A DNA stretch of 6,579 nt from positions 1-6,579 of the forward strand of contig PLMM01000279.1 of the NCBI GenBank assembly GCA_003142495.1, written 5' to 3'. Source of the stretch: Gemmatimonadota bacterium. Lineage in GTDB: Bacteria; Gemmatimonadota; Gemmatimonadetes; Gemmatimonadales; Gemmatimonadaceae. The notes beneath the pieces are model-generated. The model saw nothing but the letters and a program-made list of their open reading frames with translations, made no database searches and was not told where the DNA came from. Within the stretch, counting starts at the first letter, position 1, and each line of letters starts with the position of its first letter. The translations under genes and the position numbers were made by a program. Below, in pieces: positions 1 to 5,767 of this stretch.

Positions 1-1
1 G

Positions 2-595
2 CTGGGGCTCGCGCTCGGAGCGCTCTGCATCCTGATTCCGTCCGGCGGTCTCCTGCTCGCACACGATCTCACGCTTGTCACGGGATTGCAGGGGCGACAC
101 GGGTGGATCATGCTGGCCGGAGGCGGCGTGCTGCTTTTTCTCCCGCAGTCGCTGTTCGAAGAGTTGACGATGCGCGGCTATCTCTTCGCGGCGCTCCGCG
201 ATGGAGTCGGTTCCGTGGGCGCGCTCGTGGCTACGAGCATTGCTTTCGGTCTCCTCCACCTTCATAACAACGGCGCGACGGCGCAGTCCGTGAGCGTCGT
301 GGTGCTCGCAGGCTTCTGGCTCGGCGCGATCCTCGTGATTACGCGCTCGCTCTACGCCGCATGGATGGCGCACTTCGCGTGGAACTGGTCGATGGCGGAG
401 GTGCTGCACTCGGCGGTGAGCGGCATTCACTTTCCGTATTCGTCATATCGCATGGACGGCGCTGGCCCCACGTGGCTGAGCGGTGGCGCGTGGGGTCCCG
501 AGGGCGGCGCCGCCGCGGTCGCGGGTATGGCGGTGGGGGTAGCGGCGCTCGTCGAGTGGCGCCGCCGCGTCGCGCGCATGGAGAACGCGGCATGA
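2..595 (+). CDS. CPBP family intramembrane metalloprotease (CAAX protease-like), 5' partial
   Basis: The reading frame is open from the left edge, so the start lies outside; 197 residues are visible. All three hallmark motifs of the CPBP/CAAX (Abi, Rce1-like) family are present: EExxxR (E53, E54, R58 of the visible part, in [11 protein letters not shown]), FxxxH (F82 to H86, in FGLLHLHN) and HxxxN (H124 to N128, in HFAWNW). The glutamates and histidines of these motifs form the membrane-embedded active site in this family. Hydrophobic stretches near residues 1-20, 34-50, 73-87, 100-130 and 175-190 fit a polytopic membrane protein; the last ends in a basic tail (EWRRRVAR). Substrate is unknown: relatives include prenyl-protein proteases, bacteriocin-immunity proteins and many uncharacterised proteins. 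An internal TTG at 86 is not a likely start because hydrophobic coding sequence continues upstream. The stop overlaps the next start (ATGA, 592-595), suggesting cotranscription. Confidence 0.88.
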   Translation: MGLALGALCILIPSGGLLLAHDLTLVTGLQGRHGWIMLAGGGVLLFLPQSLFEELTMRGYLFAALRDGVGSVGALVATSIAFGLLHLHNNGATAQSVSVVVLAGFWLGAILVITRSLYAAWMAHFAWNWSMAEVLHSAVSGIHFPYSSYRMDGAGPTWLSGGAWGPEGGAAAVAGMAVGVAALVEWRRRVARMENAA

Positions 596-1440
596 GCGAG
601 AAGATCGCCGTCGTCGGGTCGGGGCAGATGGGGAACGGGATAGCGCACGTCTTCGCCGTGGCCGGTTTCGACGTGACGATGATCGACGTTTCCCGCGCCG
701 CACTCGATCGCGCGCGCGCGACCATCGAGAAGAATCTCGCGCGCCAGGTCGAGAAGAAGTTCATCGACGCGCCCGCGCGCGACGCGGCGCTCGCACGCAT
801 CGCCACCAACGAGAGCCTGCAGAGCGCCGCCGATGCCACACTGATCGTCGAGGCCGCAACCGAGAAGGCGGAGCTCAAGTTCGCGCTCTTCGCCGATCTC
901 GATCGCATCGCCAACGCTGCCGCGATCCTCGCATCGAATACGAGCTCCATCTCCATCACCGAGCTCGGCGCGCGCACGAAGCGCCCCGCGCAGGTGATCG
1001 GGATGCACTTCATGAATCCGGTGCCGGTGATGCAGCTCGTCGAGGTCATTCGCGGGCTCGCGACGTCAGACGAGACCACCGCACGCGTGCTCGAGCTCTC
1101 GCGCTCGCTGGGGAAGACCCCCGTCGAGGTTAACGATTACCCAGGATTCGTGTCGAATCGTGTGCTCATGCCCATGATCAATGAGGCGATCTACTGTCTC
1201 ATGGAGGGCGTCGGCAGCGCCGAGTCGATCGACACGGTGATGAAGCTCGGGATGAACCATCCGATGGGGCCGCTCGCGCTCGCGGATCTCATTGGCCTCG
1301 ACACGTGCGTGGCGATACTCGAGGTGCTGCAGGATGGCCTCGGTGATCCGAAGTACCGTCCGTGCCCCCTCCTCCGCAAATACGTCGCGGCGGGATGGCT
1401 CGGAAGAAAATCAGGACGGGGGTTCTACGAATATTCCTGA
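592..1440 (+). CDS. hbd: 3-hydroxyacyl-CoA dehydrogenase (3-hydroxybutyryl-CoA dehydrogenase type)
   Basis: This 282-residue protein has the length of single-function short-chain 3-hydroxyacyl-CoA dehydrogenases, which oxidise (S)-3-hydroxyacyl-CoA to 3-oxoacyl-CoA with NAD, or run in reverse in butyrate or PHB pathways. The N-terminal Rossmann domain carries [10 protein letters not shown] (G9-A18), and D32 at the end of the second strand favours NAD over NADP. Family catalytic residues are present: S118 (SNTSS), H139 (GMHFMNPVP), E151 and N189 (PGFVSNR). The C-terminal dimerisation domain includes [17 protein letters not shown] and ends in the usual GRGFYEYS. The ATG at 592 is chosen because the Rossmann motif begins at once and GGAG (580-583) lies 8 nt upstream; the same frame is open further upstream but only as a shadow of the protease gene. 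The start overlaps the protease stop. Chain-length preference cannot be read from sequence; hbd, paaH or mmgB would all be plausible names. Confidence 0.95.
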   Translation: MSEKIAVVGSGQMGNGIAHVFAVAGFDVTMIDVSRAALDRARATIEKNLARQVEKKFIDAPARDAALARIATNESLQSAADATLIVEAATEKAELKFALFADLDRIANAAAILASNTSSISITELGARTKRPAQVIGMHFMNPVPVMQLVEVIRGLATSDETTARVLELSRSLGKTPVEVNDYPGFVSNRVLMPMINEAIYCLMEGVGSAESIDTVMKLGMNHPMGPLALADLIGLDTCVAILEVLQDGLGDPKYRPCPLLRKYVAAGWLGRKSGRGFYEYS

Positions 1441-1479
1441 CGCACGCGCGTGGCACTGCACGTTCAGCACGGGAGTCGC

Positions 1480-2646
1480 ATGTCCTGGGCACTGATTCCA
1501 CTCACCGAAGAGCAGCGCGAGATTCAGCGCACGGCGCGCGAATTCGCGGCGGCCGAGATCGCGCCGCACTCCGCGGCGTGGGATCGCGACTCGTACTTCG
1601 ATCGAACCGTCATCACCAAGATGGGTGAGCTCGGCTTTCTCGGGATGATGCTCCCCGAGGAATTCGGCGGCCTCGAGCTCCCGACCACGACGTATCTCGT
1701 CGCGCTCGAGGAGATCGCCGCCTCCGATGCATCGATCGCCGTTGCGATGAGCGTGCACAACTCGCTTCCCACACAAATGCTGCTCAAGTGGGGAAGCGCC
1801 GCGCAGAAGGCGCGCTTCCTTGCGCCGATGGCGCGCGGCGAGCTGCTCGGCGCATTCGCACTCTCCGAGCCCGAGGCGGGATCGGATGCCGCGTCGCTCA
1901 CCACGCAGGCCGTGCGCGATGGCGACTGCTGGGTGCTCAACGGCACGAAGGCGTGGGTGACGAGCGGCAGCGAGGCCGATGTCATCATCGTGATGGCGCG
2001 CACGGATAGCCCAAGCGAGCGTCGTGGTGCGCGCGGCATCAGCGCCTTCGTCGTGACGCCGGGTCTTCCCGGCTTCAAGGTTGGAAAGAAAGAAGACAAG
2101 ATGGGGCTGCGCGCGTCGCCGACGGTCCAGCTCGAGCTCGCGGATCTGCGCGTGCCGGCGGACAATCTGCTCGGCCGTGAGGGCGCGGGCTTCACGATGG
2201 CGATGCAGTCGCTCGACAATGGGCGTCTCGGCATTGCAGCACAGGCAATAGGGATCGCGCGTTGCGCGCTCGAGCATGCAACGCTTTATGCCGGCGAGCG
2301 CCGCCAATTCGGCAAGCCGATCAAGGAATTCGAGGCCATCCAGTTCAAGCTCGCGGACATGGCCACGCGAATCGCCGCGGCCCGCGCGTTGCTGTATCAG
2401 GCCGCAGCGGCGAAGGATCGCGGCGAGCAGATCACGCAGTACAGCAGCATGAGCAAGCTCTTCGCCAGCGAAACGGCCATGTGGGTGACCACGCAGGCCA
2501 TTCAGATCTTCGGCGGGTACGGTTATGTAAAGGAATATCCCGTCGAACGGCTGTTTCGGGATGCGAAAGTGACGGAGATCTACGAAGGAACGTCGGAGAT
2601 TCAACGAATCGTGATTGCGCGGGAGCTGTACTCGCGCAGTCCGTGA
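1480..2646 (+). CDS. acyl-CoA dehydrogenase (short/branched-chain type)
   Basis: This FAD enzyme would introduce the alpha,beta double bond into an acyl-CoA and pass electrons to electron-transfer flavoprotein. Both family signatures are present: [10 protein letters not shown] at residues 127-136, and the second signature starting at Q342 ([20 protein letters not shown]). The catalytic base is E369 in [10 protein letters not shown], the C-terminal position used by short- and medium-chain and glutaryl enzymes; isovaleryl- and long-chain enzymes instead use an internal-helix base. RRQFGKPI fits the flavin-binding region. At 388 residues it is a normal single-domain-set enzyme. The ATG at 1480 is preferred over an in-frame GTG at 1450 because GGGAG (1471-1475) sits just upstream, homology begins around LTEEQREIQ, and the extra ten residues look random. 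Neighbouring genes suggest butyryl-CoA or 2-methyl-branched acyl-CoA as substrate, but that is inference. Confidence 0.95.
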   Translation: MSWALIPLTEEQREIQRTAREFAAAEIAPHSAAWDRDSYFDRTVITKMGELGFLGMMLPEEFGGLELPTTTYLVALEEIAASDASIAVAMSVHNSLPTQMLLKWGSAAQKARFLAPMARGELLGAFALSEPEAGSDAASLTTQAVRDGDCWVLNGTKAWVTSGSEADVIIVMARTDSPSERRGARGISAFVVTPGLPGFKVGKKEDKMGLRASPTVQLELADLRVPADNLLGREGAGFTMAMQSLDNGRLGIAAQAIGIARCALEHATLYAGERRQFGKPIKEFEAIQFKLADMATRIAAARALLYQAAAAKDRGEQITQYSSMSKLFASETAMWVTTQAIQIFGGYGYVKEYPVERLFRDAKVTEIYEGTSEIQRIVIARELYSRSP

Positions 2647-2677
2647 CGCATCGGAACCTCGTCTACTCAATACACAT

Positions 2678-3793
2678 ATGACTGCCACCGCCACGTTCAC
2701 CAACGCTACGTCCTCGTCTTCGAGCGGCCTGTTCGACCGGCTCGCGCAGATGGGACACGAGCAGCTCGTGCTCTGCAGCGATCCGTCCGCGAGCTACCGC
2801 GGCATCATCGCCGTCCACTCCACGACACTCGGCCCTGCGCTCGGCGGCACGCGCTTCTGGAGTTACGCGAGCGACGAAGAGGCGATCATCGACGCGCTGC
2901 GCCTCGCGCGCGGGATGACCTACAAGAACGCGGTCGCCGGTTTGAATCTCGGCGGCGGCAAGTCGGTGATCATAGGCGACAATCGCACGACGAATCGCGA
3001 GATGATCTTCCGCGCGCACGGCCGCTTCGTCGAGAGTCTCGGCGGACGCTACGTGACCGCGGAGGATGTCGGCACGAGCACGAGCGACATGGATCTCGTG
3101 CACATGGAAACGGATTATGTCGCCGGGCTCGCGGGGAAGTCGGGCGATCCGTCGCCCGTCACCGCGCACGGCGTGTTTCGCGCGATCGAAGCGTCGGCGC
3201 ACTATCGCTGGGGCTCGGACTCGCTCGAGGGAAAGACCGTCGCGATTCAGGGATGCGGGCACGTTGGGATGTATCTCGCGCGCGAGCTCTCGGACGCGGG
3301 CGCGAAGCTGATCGTTACCGACATCGATGCGGAGCGCGTGCGCAACGTCGTCGAGGAGCTCGGCGCGAAGGCGGTGGAGCCGGGTGAGATCTACGGCTTG
3401 AAGGCCGACATCTTCGCCCCATGCGCACTCGGCGCGATCATCAACGACAACACGATCCCGCAGCTCAAGGTGGAAATCGTCGCGGGCGCCGCGAACAACG
3501 TGCTGCTCGAACCGCGGCACGGCGATGCGCTGGAAGAGCGCAACATTCTCTACGCACCGGACTACGTCGCGAATGCGGGCGGCGTCATCAACGTGTATTC
3601 GGAGCTCGCCGGCTGGGATTCGCAGCGCGCGATTCGCAAAGCCGACGAGATCTATCACACCATTCTCAGCATCTTCGAGATCGCGAAGAACGATGGCATC
3701 CCGACCCACGAGGCAGCCGATCGCCTAGCCGAACGGAGAGTAAAAGCGGTTGGATCGCTCGTGAAAACGTGGCCGCAGTGGCCAAACCGCTGA
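2678..3793 (+). CDS. Glu/Leu/Phe/Val dehydrogenase, leucine dehydrogenase type
   Basis: This 371-residue protein resembles bacterial leucine dehydrogenases nearly end to end. These enzymes oxidatively deaminate leucine, valine and isoleucine to 2-oxoacids, making NADH and ammonia. The substrate domain has [12 protein letters not shown], then [20 protein letters not shown] with K83 and K95 matching the substrate-binding and catalytic lysines (K68 and K80 in Bacillus enzymes), and D130 in TAEDVGT. The Rossmann domain has GCGHVG (G192-G197) with D215 ending the second strand, consistent with [21 protein letters not shown] and [14 protein letters not shown] are also family blocks. The ATG at 2678 is chosen because the only upstream alternative (TTG at 2615) lies inside the preceding gene, and the next Met (2750) would remove conserved sequence. 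About 15 residues of Thr/Ser-rich sequence precede the conserved start. No Shine-Dalgarno is visible. A valine-preferring or broader specificity is possible. The symbols ldh and bcd are both ambiguous, so none is given. Confidence 0.93.
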   Translation: MTATATFTNATSSSSSGLFDRLAQMGHEQLVLCSDPSASYRGIIAVHSTTLGPALGGTRFWSYASDEEAIIDALRLARGMTYKNAVAGLNLGGGKSVIIGDNRTTNREMIFRAHGRFVESLGGRYVTAEDVGTSTSDMDLVHMETDYVAGLAGKSGDPSPVTAHGVFRAIEASAHYRWGSDSLEGKTVAIQGCGHVGMYLARELSDAGAKLIVTDIDAERVRNVVEELGAKAVEPGEIYGLKADIFAPCALGAIINDNTIPQLKVEIVAGAANNVLLEPRHGDALEERNILYAPDYVANAGGVINVYSELAGWDSQRAIRKADEIYHTILSIFEIAKNDGIPTHEAADRLAERRVKAVGSLVKTWPQWPNR

Positions 3794-3839
3794 AATAGCG
3801 TGGCGTTCCCGATGCGGACTTCCTAGCTTCCCGAGGGGG

Positions 3840-3858
3840 TCGGCGGATGATCCGCCGA
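3840..3858 (+). promoter_or_regulatory. hairpin between a purine-rich SD-like tract and the glyA start
   Basis: TCGGCGG (3840-3846) pairs perfectly with CCGCCGA (3852-3858) around the loop ATGAT. It follows the SD-like tract GAGGGGG (3833-3839) directly and ends 7 nt before the glyA ATG. Folding would remove about 19 nt and bring the tract to a normal spacing of about 7 nt from the start. A weak -10-like TAGCTT lies at 3824-3829 without a convincing -35, so this gap may also hold a promoter. No U-tract follows, so it is not a standard terminator. The structure is visible; the role is inferred. Confidence 0.35.
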
Positions 3859-3865
3859 GCGCCTC

Positions 3866-5185
3866 ATGGACACCTCAACACTCGATACTCCGATGCTCTG
3901 GACCGATTGGGAATGCCGGCCGCCCGGCGCAAAGCTCCGTGAAGCCGATCCGGAGATCGCGAAGGTCATCGAAGACGAGATTCTGCGCCAGGGCGAAGGG
4001 CTCGAGCTCATCGCCAGCGAGAATTTCGTATCCCCCGCGGTGATGGAGGCGATGGGATCGCCGCTCACCAACAAGTACGCGGAAGGACTTCCGGGGAAGC
4101 GCTACTACGGCGGCTGCGAAGTCGTCGATATCGCGGAGAATCTCGCGATCTCGCGCGCGAAGCAGCTCTTCGGCGCCGACCACGCGAACGTGCAGCCGCA
4201 CTCGGGCGCGCAGGCGAATGCGGCCGTGATGCTCGCCTTTCTCAAGCCGGGCGACAAGATCCTCGGCCTCGATCTCTCGCAGGGCGGCCATCTCACGCAT
4301 GGATCCCCGGTGAACTTCTCGGGGCTCATCTACAGTGCGTCGCACTACGGCGTGAACGATGATGGGATCATCGACTACGGCCGCATGCAGGAAATCGCGC
4401 GGAAGGAGCGCCCGAAGATGATCATCGCGGGCGCGAGCGCGTACGCGCGCATCATCGACTTCGCACCGTTCGCCGAGGTGGCGAAGGAGATTGGCGCGCT
4501 GTTCATGGTCGACATGGCGCACTTCGCGGGACTCGTCGCAACCGGCTTCCATCCGTCGCCCGTTCCGCTCGCAGATGTCGTGACGACCACCACGCACAAA
4601 ACGCTGCGCGGCCCGCGCGGCGGCATGATTCTCTGCAAGGAGCAGCACGCGAAGGCCGTCGACAAGGCGGTGTTCCCGGGCACGCAGGGTGGGCCGCTCA
4701 TGCACGTGATCGCCGCCAAGGCGGTTTCGTTCCGCGAGGCGCTCCAGCCAGACTTCAAGGTGTACTGCGGGCAGATCATCAAGAACGCTCAGGCCCTCGC
4801 AGCGGCCCTCAGCGCTCTCGGATTTCAGATTGTCTCGGGCGGCACCGATAATCACCTCATGCTCGTCGATCTGCGCAACAAGGGTGTGACGGGGAAGGTC
4901 GCGGAGAAGGTGCTCGGCGAGGCCGGGATCACGGTGAACAAGAACACGGTGCCGAAGGAGACGCAGTCTCCCTTCGTCACCAGCGGCGTTCGCATCGGCA
5001 CGCCCGCGGTGACGACGCGTGGCATGAAGGAAGAGGAAATGGGCCGCATCGCCAAGTTCATCGATCGCGCGCTCGCGGCACCGGAAGACGCCGCGTCGCT
5101 CGCGAAGATCAAGGCGGAAGTGAAGGACATGGCAAACGCCTTTCCGCTCTACACGGTTGCGGAGGCGGGTGCGGGCAGGTTGTAA
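3866..5185 (+). CDS. glyA: serine hydroxymethyltransferase
   Basis: GlyA is a cytosolic PLP enzyme interconverting serine plus tetrahydrofolate with glycine plus 5,10-methylene-tetrahydrofolate, the main one-carbon source. The 439-residue product covers the whole family: LELIASENF with S51, [52 protein letters not shown] with D216 and H219 (PLP contacts), [14 protein letters not shown] with the Schiff-base lysine K245 (K229 in E. coli), [23 protein letters not shown], and [10 protein letters not shown] with R376 for the substrate carboxylate. It is about 16 residues longer at the N-terminus than E. coli GlyA. The ATG at 3866 is used; the ATG at 3893 is an alternative that would cut the extension to about 7 residues but has no Shine-Dalgarno either. 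The 72-nt gap before it, larger than those upstream, suggests possible separate control. No riboswitch (glycine or folate type) is recognisable in that short leader. Confidence 0.97.
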   Translation: MDTSTLDTPMLWTDWECRPPGAKLREADPEIAKVIEDEILRQGEGLELIASENFVSPAVMEAMGSPLTNKYAEGLPGKRYYGGCEVVDIAENLAISRAKQLFGADHANVQPHSGAQANAAVMLAFLKPGDKILGLDLSQGGHLTHGSPVNFSGLIYSASHYGVNDDGIIDYGRMQEIARKERPKMIIAGASAYARIIDFAPFAEVAKEIGALFMVDMAHFAGLVATGFHPSPVPLADVVTTTTHKTLRGPRGGMILCKEQHAKAVDKAVFPGTQGGPLMHVIAAKAVSFREALQPDFKVYCGQIIKNAQALAAALSALGFQIVSGGTDNHLMLVDLRNKGVTGKVAEKVLGEAGITVNKNTVPKETQSPFVTSGVRIGTPAVTTRGMKEEEMGRIAKFIDRALAAPEDAASLAKIKAEVKDMANAFPLYTVAEAGAGRL

Positions 5186-5215
5186 TCCGCGGTACGCTTT
5201 CCCATCTTGTCGCTG

Positions 5216-5238
5216 ACGGGGAGCACGCTGCTCCCCGT
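5216..5238 (+). promoter_or_regulatory. strong 10-bp hairpin in the glyA / Minf_1886-like gap
   Basis: ACGGGGAGCA (5216-5225) and TGCTCCCCGT (5229-5238) form a perfect 10-bp stem with a 3-nt CGC loop, 31 nt after the glyA stop and 26 nt before the next start. The following bases (ACGGGATTTCACGG) contain no run of T, so it is not a canonical intrinsic terminator. It could act as a 3'-end stabiliser, partial terminator or processing site between glyA and the next gene. It lies outside the coding region if the TTG at 5264 is the start. The structure is certain as a sequence repeat; function is inferred. Confidence 0.5.
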
Positions 5239-5250
5239 ACGGGATTTCAC

Positions 5251-5255
5251 GGAGG
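5251..5255 (+). promoter_or_regulatory. ribosome binding site GGAGG deciding a TTG start
   Basis: GGAGG is a near-perfect Shine-Dalgarno core lying 8 nt before the TTG at 5264. It is the strongest such site seen in the window and is the main reason for placing the Minf_1886-like start there instead of at the in-frame TTG at 5207 or ATG at 5294. Confidence 0.7.
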
Positions 5256-5263
5256 ATCCGCTG

Positions 5264-5650
5264 TTGCTTCTGGAGCGTTTTCGAGACGGGATCATGGATC
5301 GCATTCGCACGAAGGAGACGCGCTTCGAGGAAGACGCGTATCTCTTCGTGCTGAAGGCGCTCGAGTACTCGCAAACGCATCTCACGGAGCGTCGGCACAT
5401 CACCGGTCGCGAGCTGGCATTCTCGGTTCGCGACCTCGCGCTCCAGATGTACGGCGTGATGGCGCAGGTGGTGCTCGAGCACTGGGGCGTGCGGGCGACG
5501 TCCGACATCGGTGACATCGTGTTCGTGCTCGTGGATCTCGGCTACCTCATCAGTCAACCCACGGACAATCGCGCCGACTTCATTGGCGTGTACAACTTCG
5601 ATCGCGCCTTCGAGCACGAATATCCGTGGAACGCCGCGGCGCTCGTTTGA
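5264..5650 (+). CDS. Minf_1886-like conserved protein of unknown function
   Basis: This 128-residue soluble protein resembles the Minf_1886 family, named from Methylacidiphilum and recalled as largely restricted to Verrucomicrobia, Planctomycetes and Gemmatimonadota. The matching pattern is an N-terminal helix (ERFRDGIMDRI), then EDAYLFVLKALEYS (residues 23-36), RHITGRELAFSVRDLALQMY (44-63), GVMAQVVLEHWGV (64-76), TSDIGDIVFVLVDLGYL (79-95) and a C-terminal aromatic/acidic section with DFIGVYNFDRAFEHEYPW (105-122). It appears largely alpha-helical, with no signal peptide, membrane segment or obvious catalytic motif; no biochemical role is known to me. The TTG at 5264 is supported by GGAGG 8 nt upstream and by the family N-terminus. 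A TTG at 5207 would put a 10-bp hairpin inside the coding region. It follows glyA by 78 nt and is followed by a likely terminator, so it may be the last gene of the transcript. Confidence 0.82.
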   Translation: MLLERFRDGIMDRIRTKETRFEEDAYLFVLKALEYSQTHLTERRHITGRELAFSVRDLALQMYGVMAQVVLEHWGVRATSDIGDIVFVLVDLGYLISQPTDNRADFIGVYNFDRAFEHEYPWNAAALV

Positions 5651-5713
5651 GCGCCGAGTGCTCGGTCACTCGCCCGCAGCAATGAGCCAGACTTTCGAGC
5701 GCACAGTCAGTCG

Positions 5714-5744
5714 CGGCGGCCCATCAGGCCGCCGTCTTTCGTTT
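5714..5744 (+). terminator. intrinsic terminator candidate after the Minf_1886-like gene
   Basis: CGGCGGCC (5714-5721) pairs perfectly with GGCCGCCG (5727-5734) around the loop CATCA, giving an 8-bp all-GC stem followed directly by the T-rich tail TCTTTCGTTT (5735-5744). This is the expected shape of a rho-independent terminator for + strand transcription, 63 nt after the preceding stop. The left flank has no A-run, so it should not work in the opposite direction. It ends only 23 nt before the nnr ATG. Confidence 0.72.
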
Positions 5745-5767
5745 GGGCGCTCTCCGTGGCGAGCGGC

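Noticed and set aside
361..591. In-frame upstream extension of the 3-hydroxyacyl-CoA dehydrogenase from an ATG at 361
   Set aside because: It overlaps the motif-bearing protease gene, has Gly/Arg-rich random composition, and the family N-terminus and Shine-Dalgarno both fit the ATG at 592.
1443..1452. 10-bp palindrome CACGCGCGTG just after the 3-hydroxyacyl-CoA dehydrogenase stop
   Set aside because: Alternating CG sequences are common in this window, it occurs once as noted, and no promoter or operator context is evident.
3766..3790. TGGCC / GGCCA inverted repeat at the end of the amino acid dehydrogenase gene
   Set aside because: A 5-bp stem inside coding sequence with no T-run after it; likely chance.
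3801..3829. Possible sigma-70-like promoter before glyA (TAGCTT at 3824-3829, TGGCGT at 3801-3806)
   Set aside because: Spacing is 17 nt but both boxes match consensus poorly; not listed as a separate feature.
3875..5617. A 580-codon open frame on the minus strand across glyA and the Minf_1886-like gene; similar long minus-strand frames at 1411-2703 and 2663-3709
   Set aside because: They mirror real genes with full family motifs. The translations are rich in Arg, His, Ala and Glu with no recognisable domain, as expected from the complement of GC-rich codons.
5655..5672. Small inverted repeat CGAGTG / CACTCG just after the Minf_1886-like stop
   Set aside because: Only 6 bp with no T-tract; the stem at 5714-5734 with its T-rich tail is a much better terminator.
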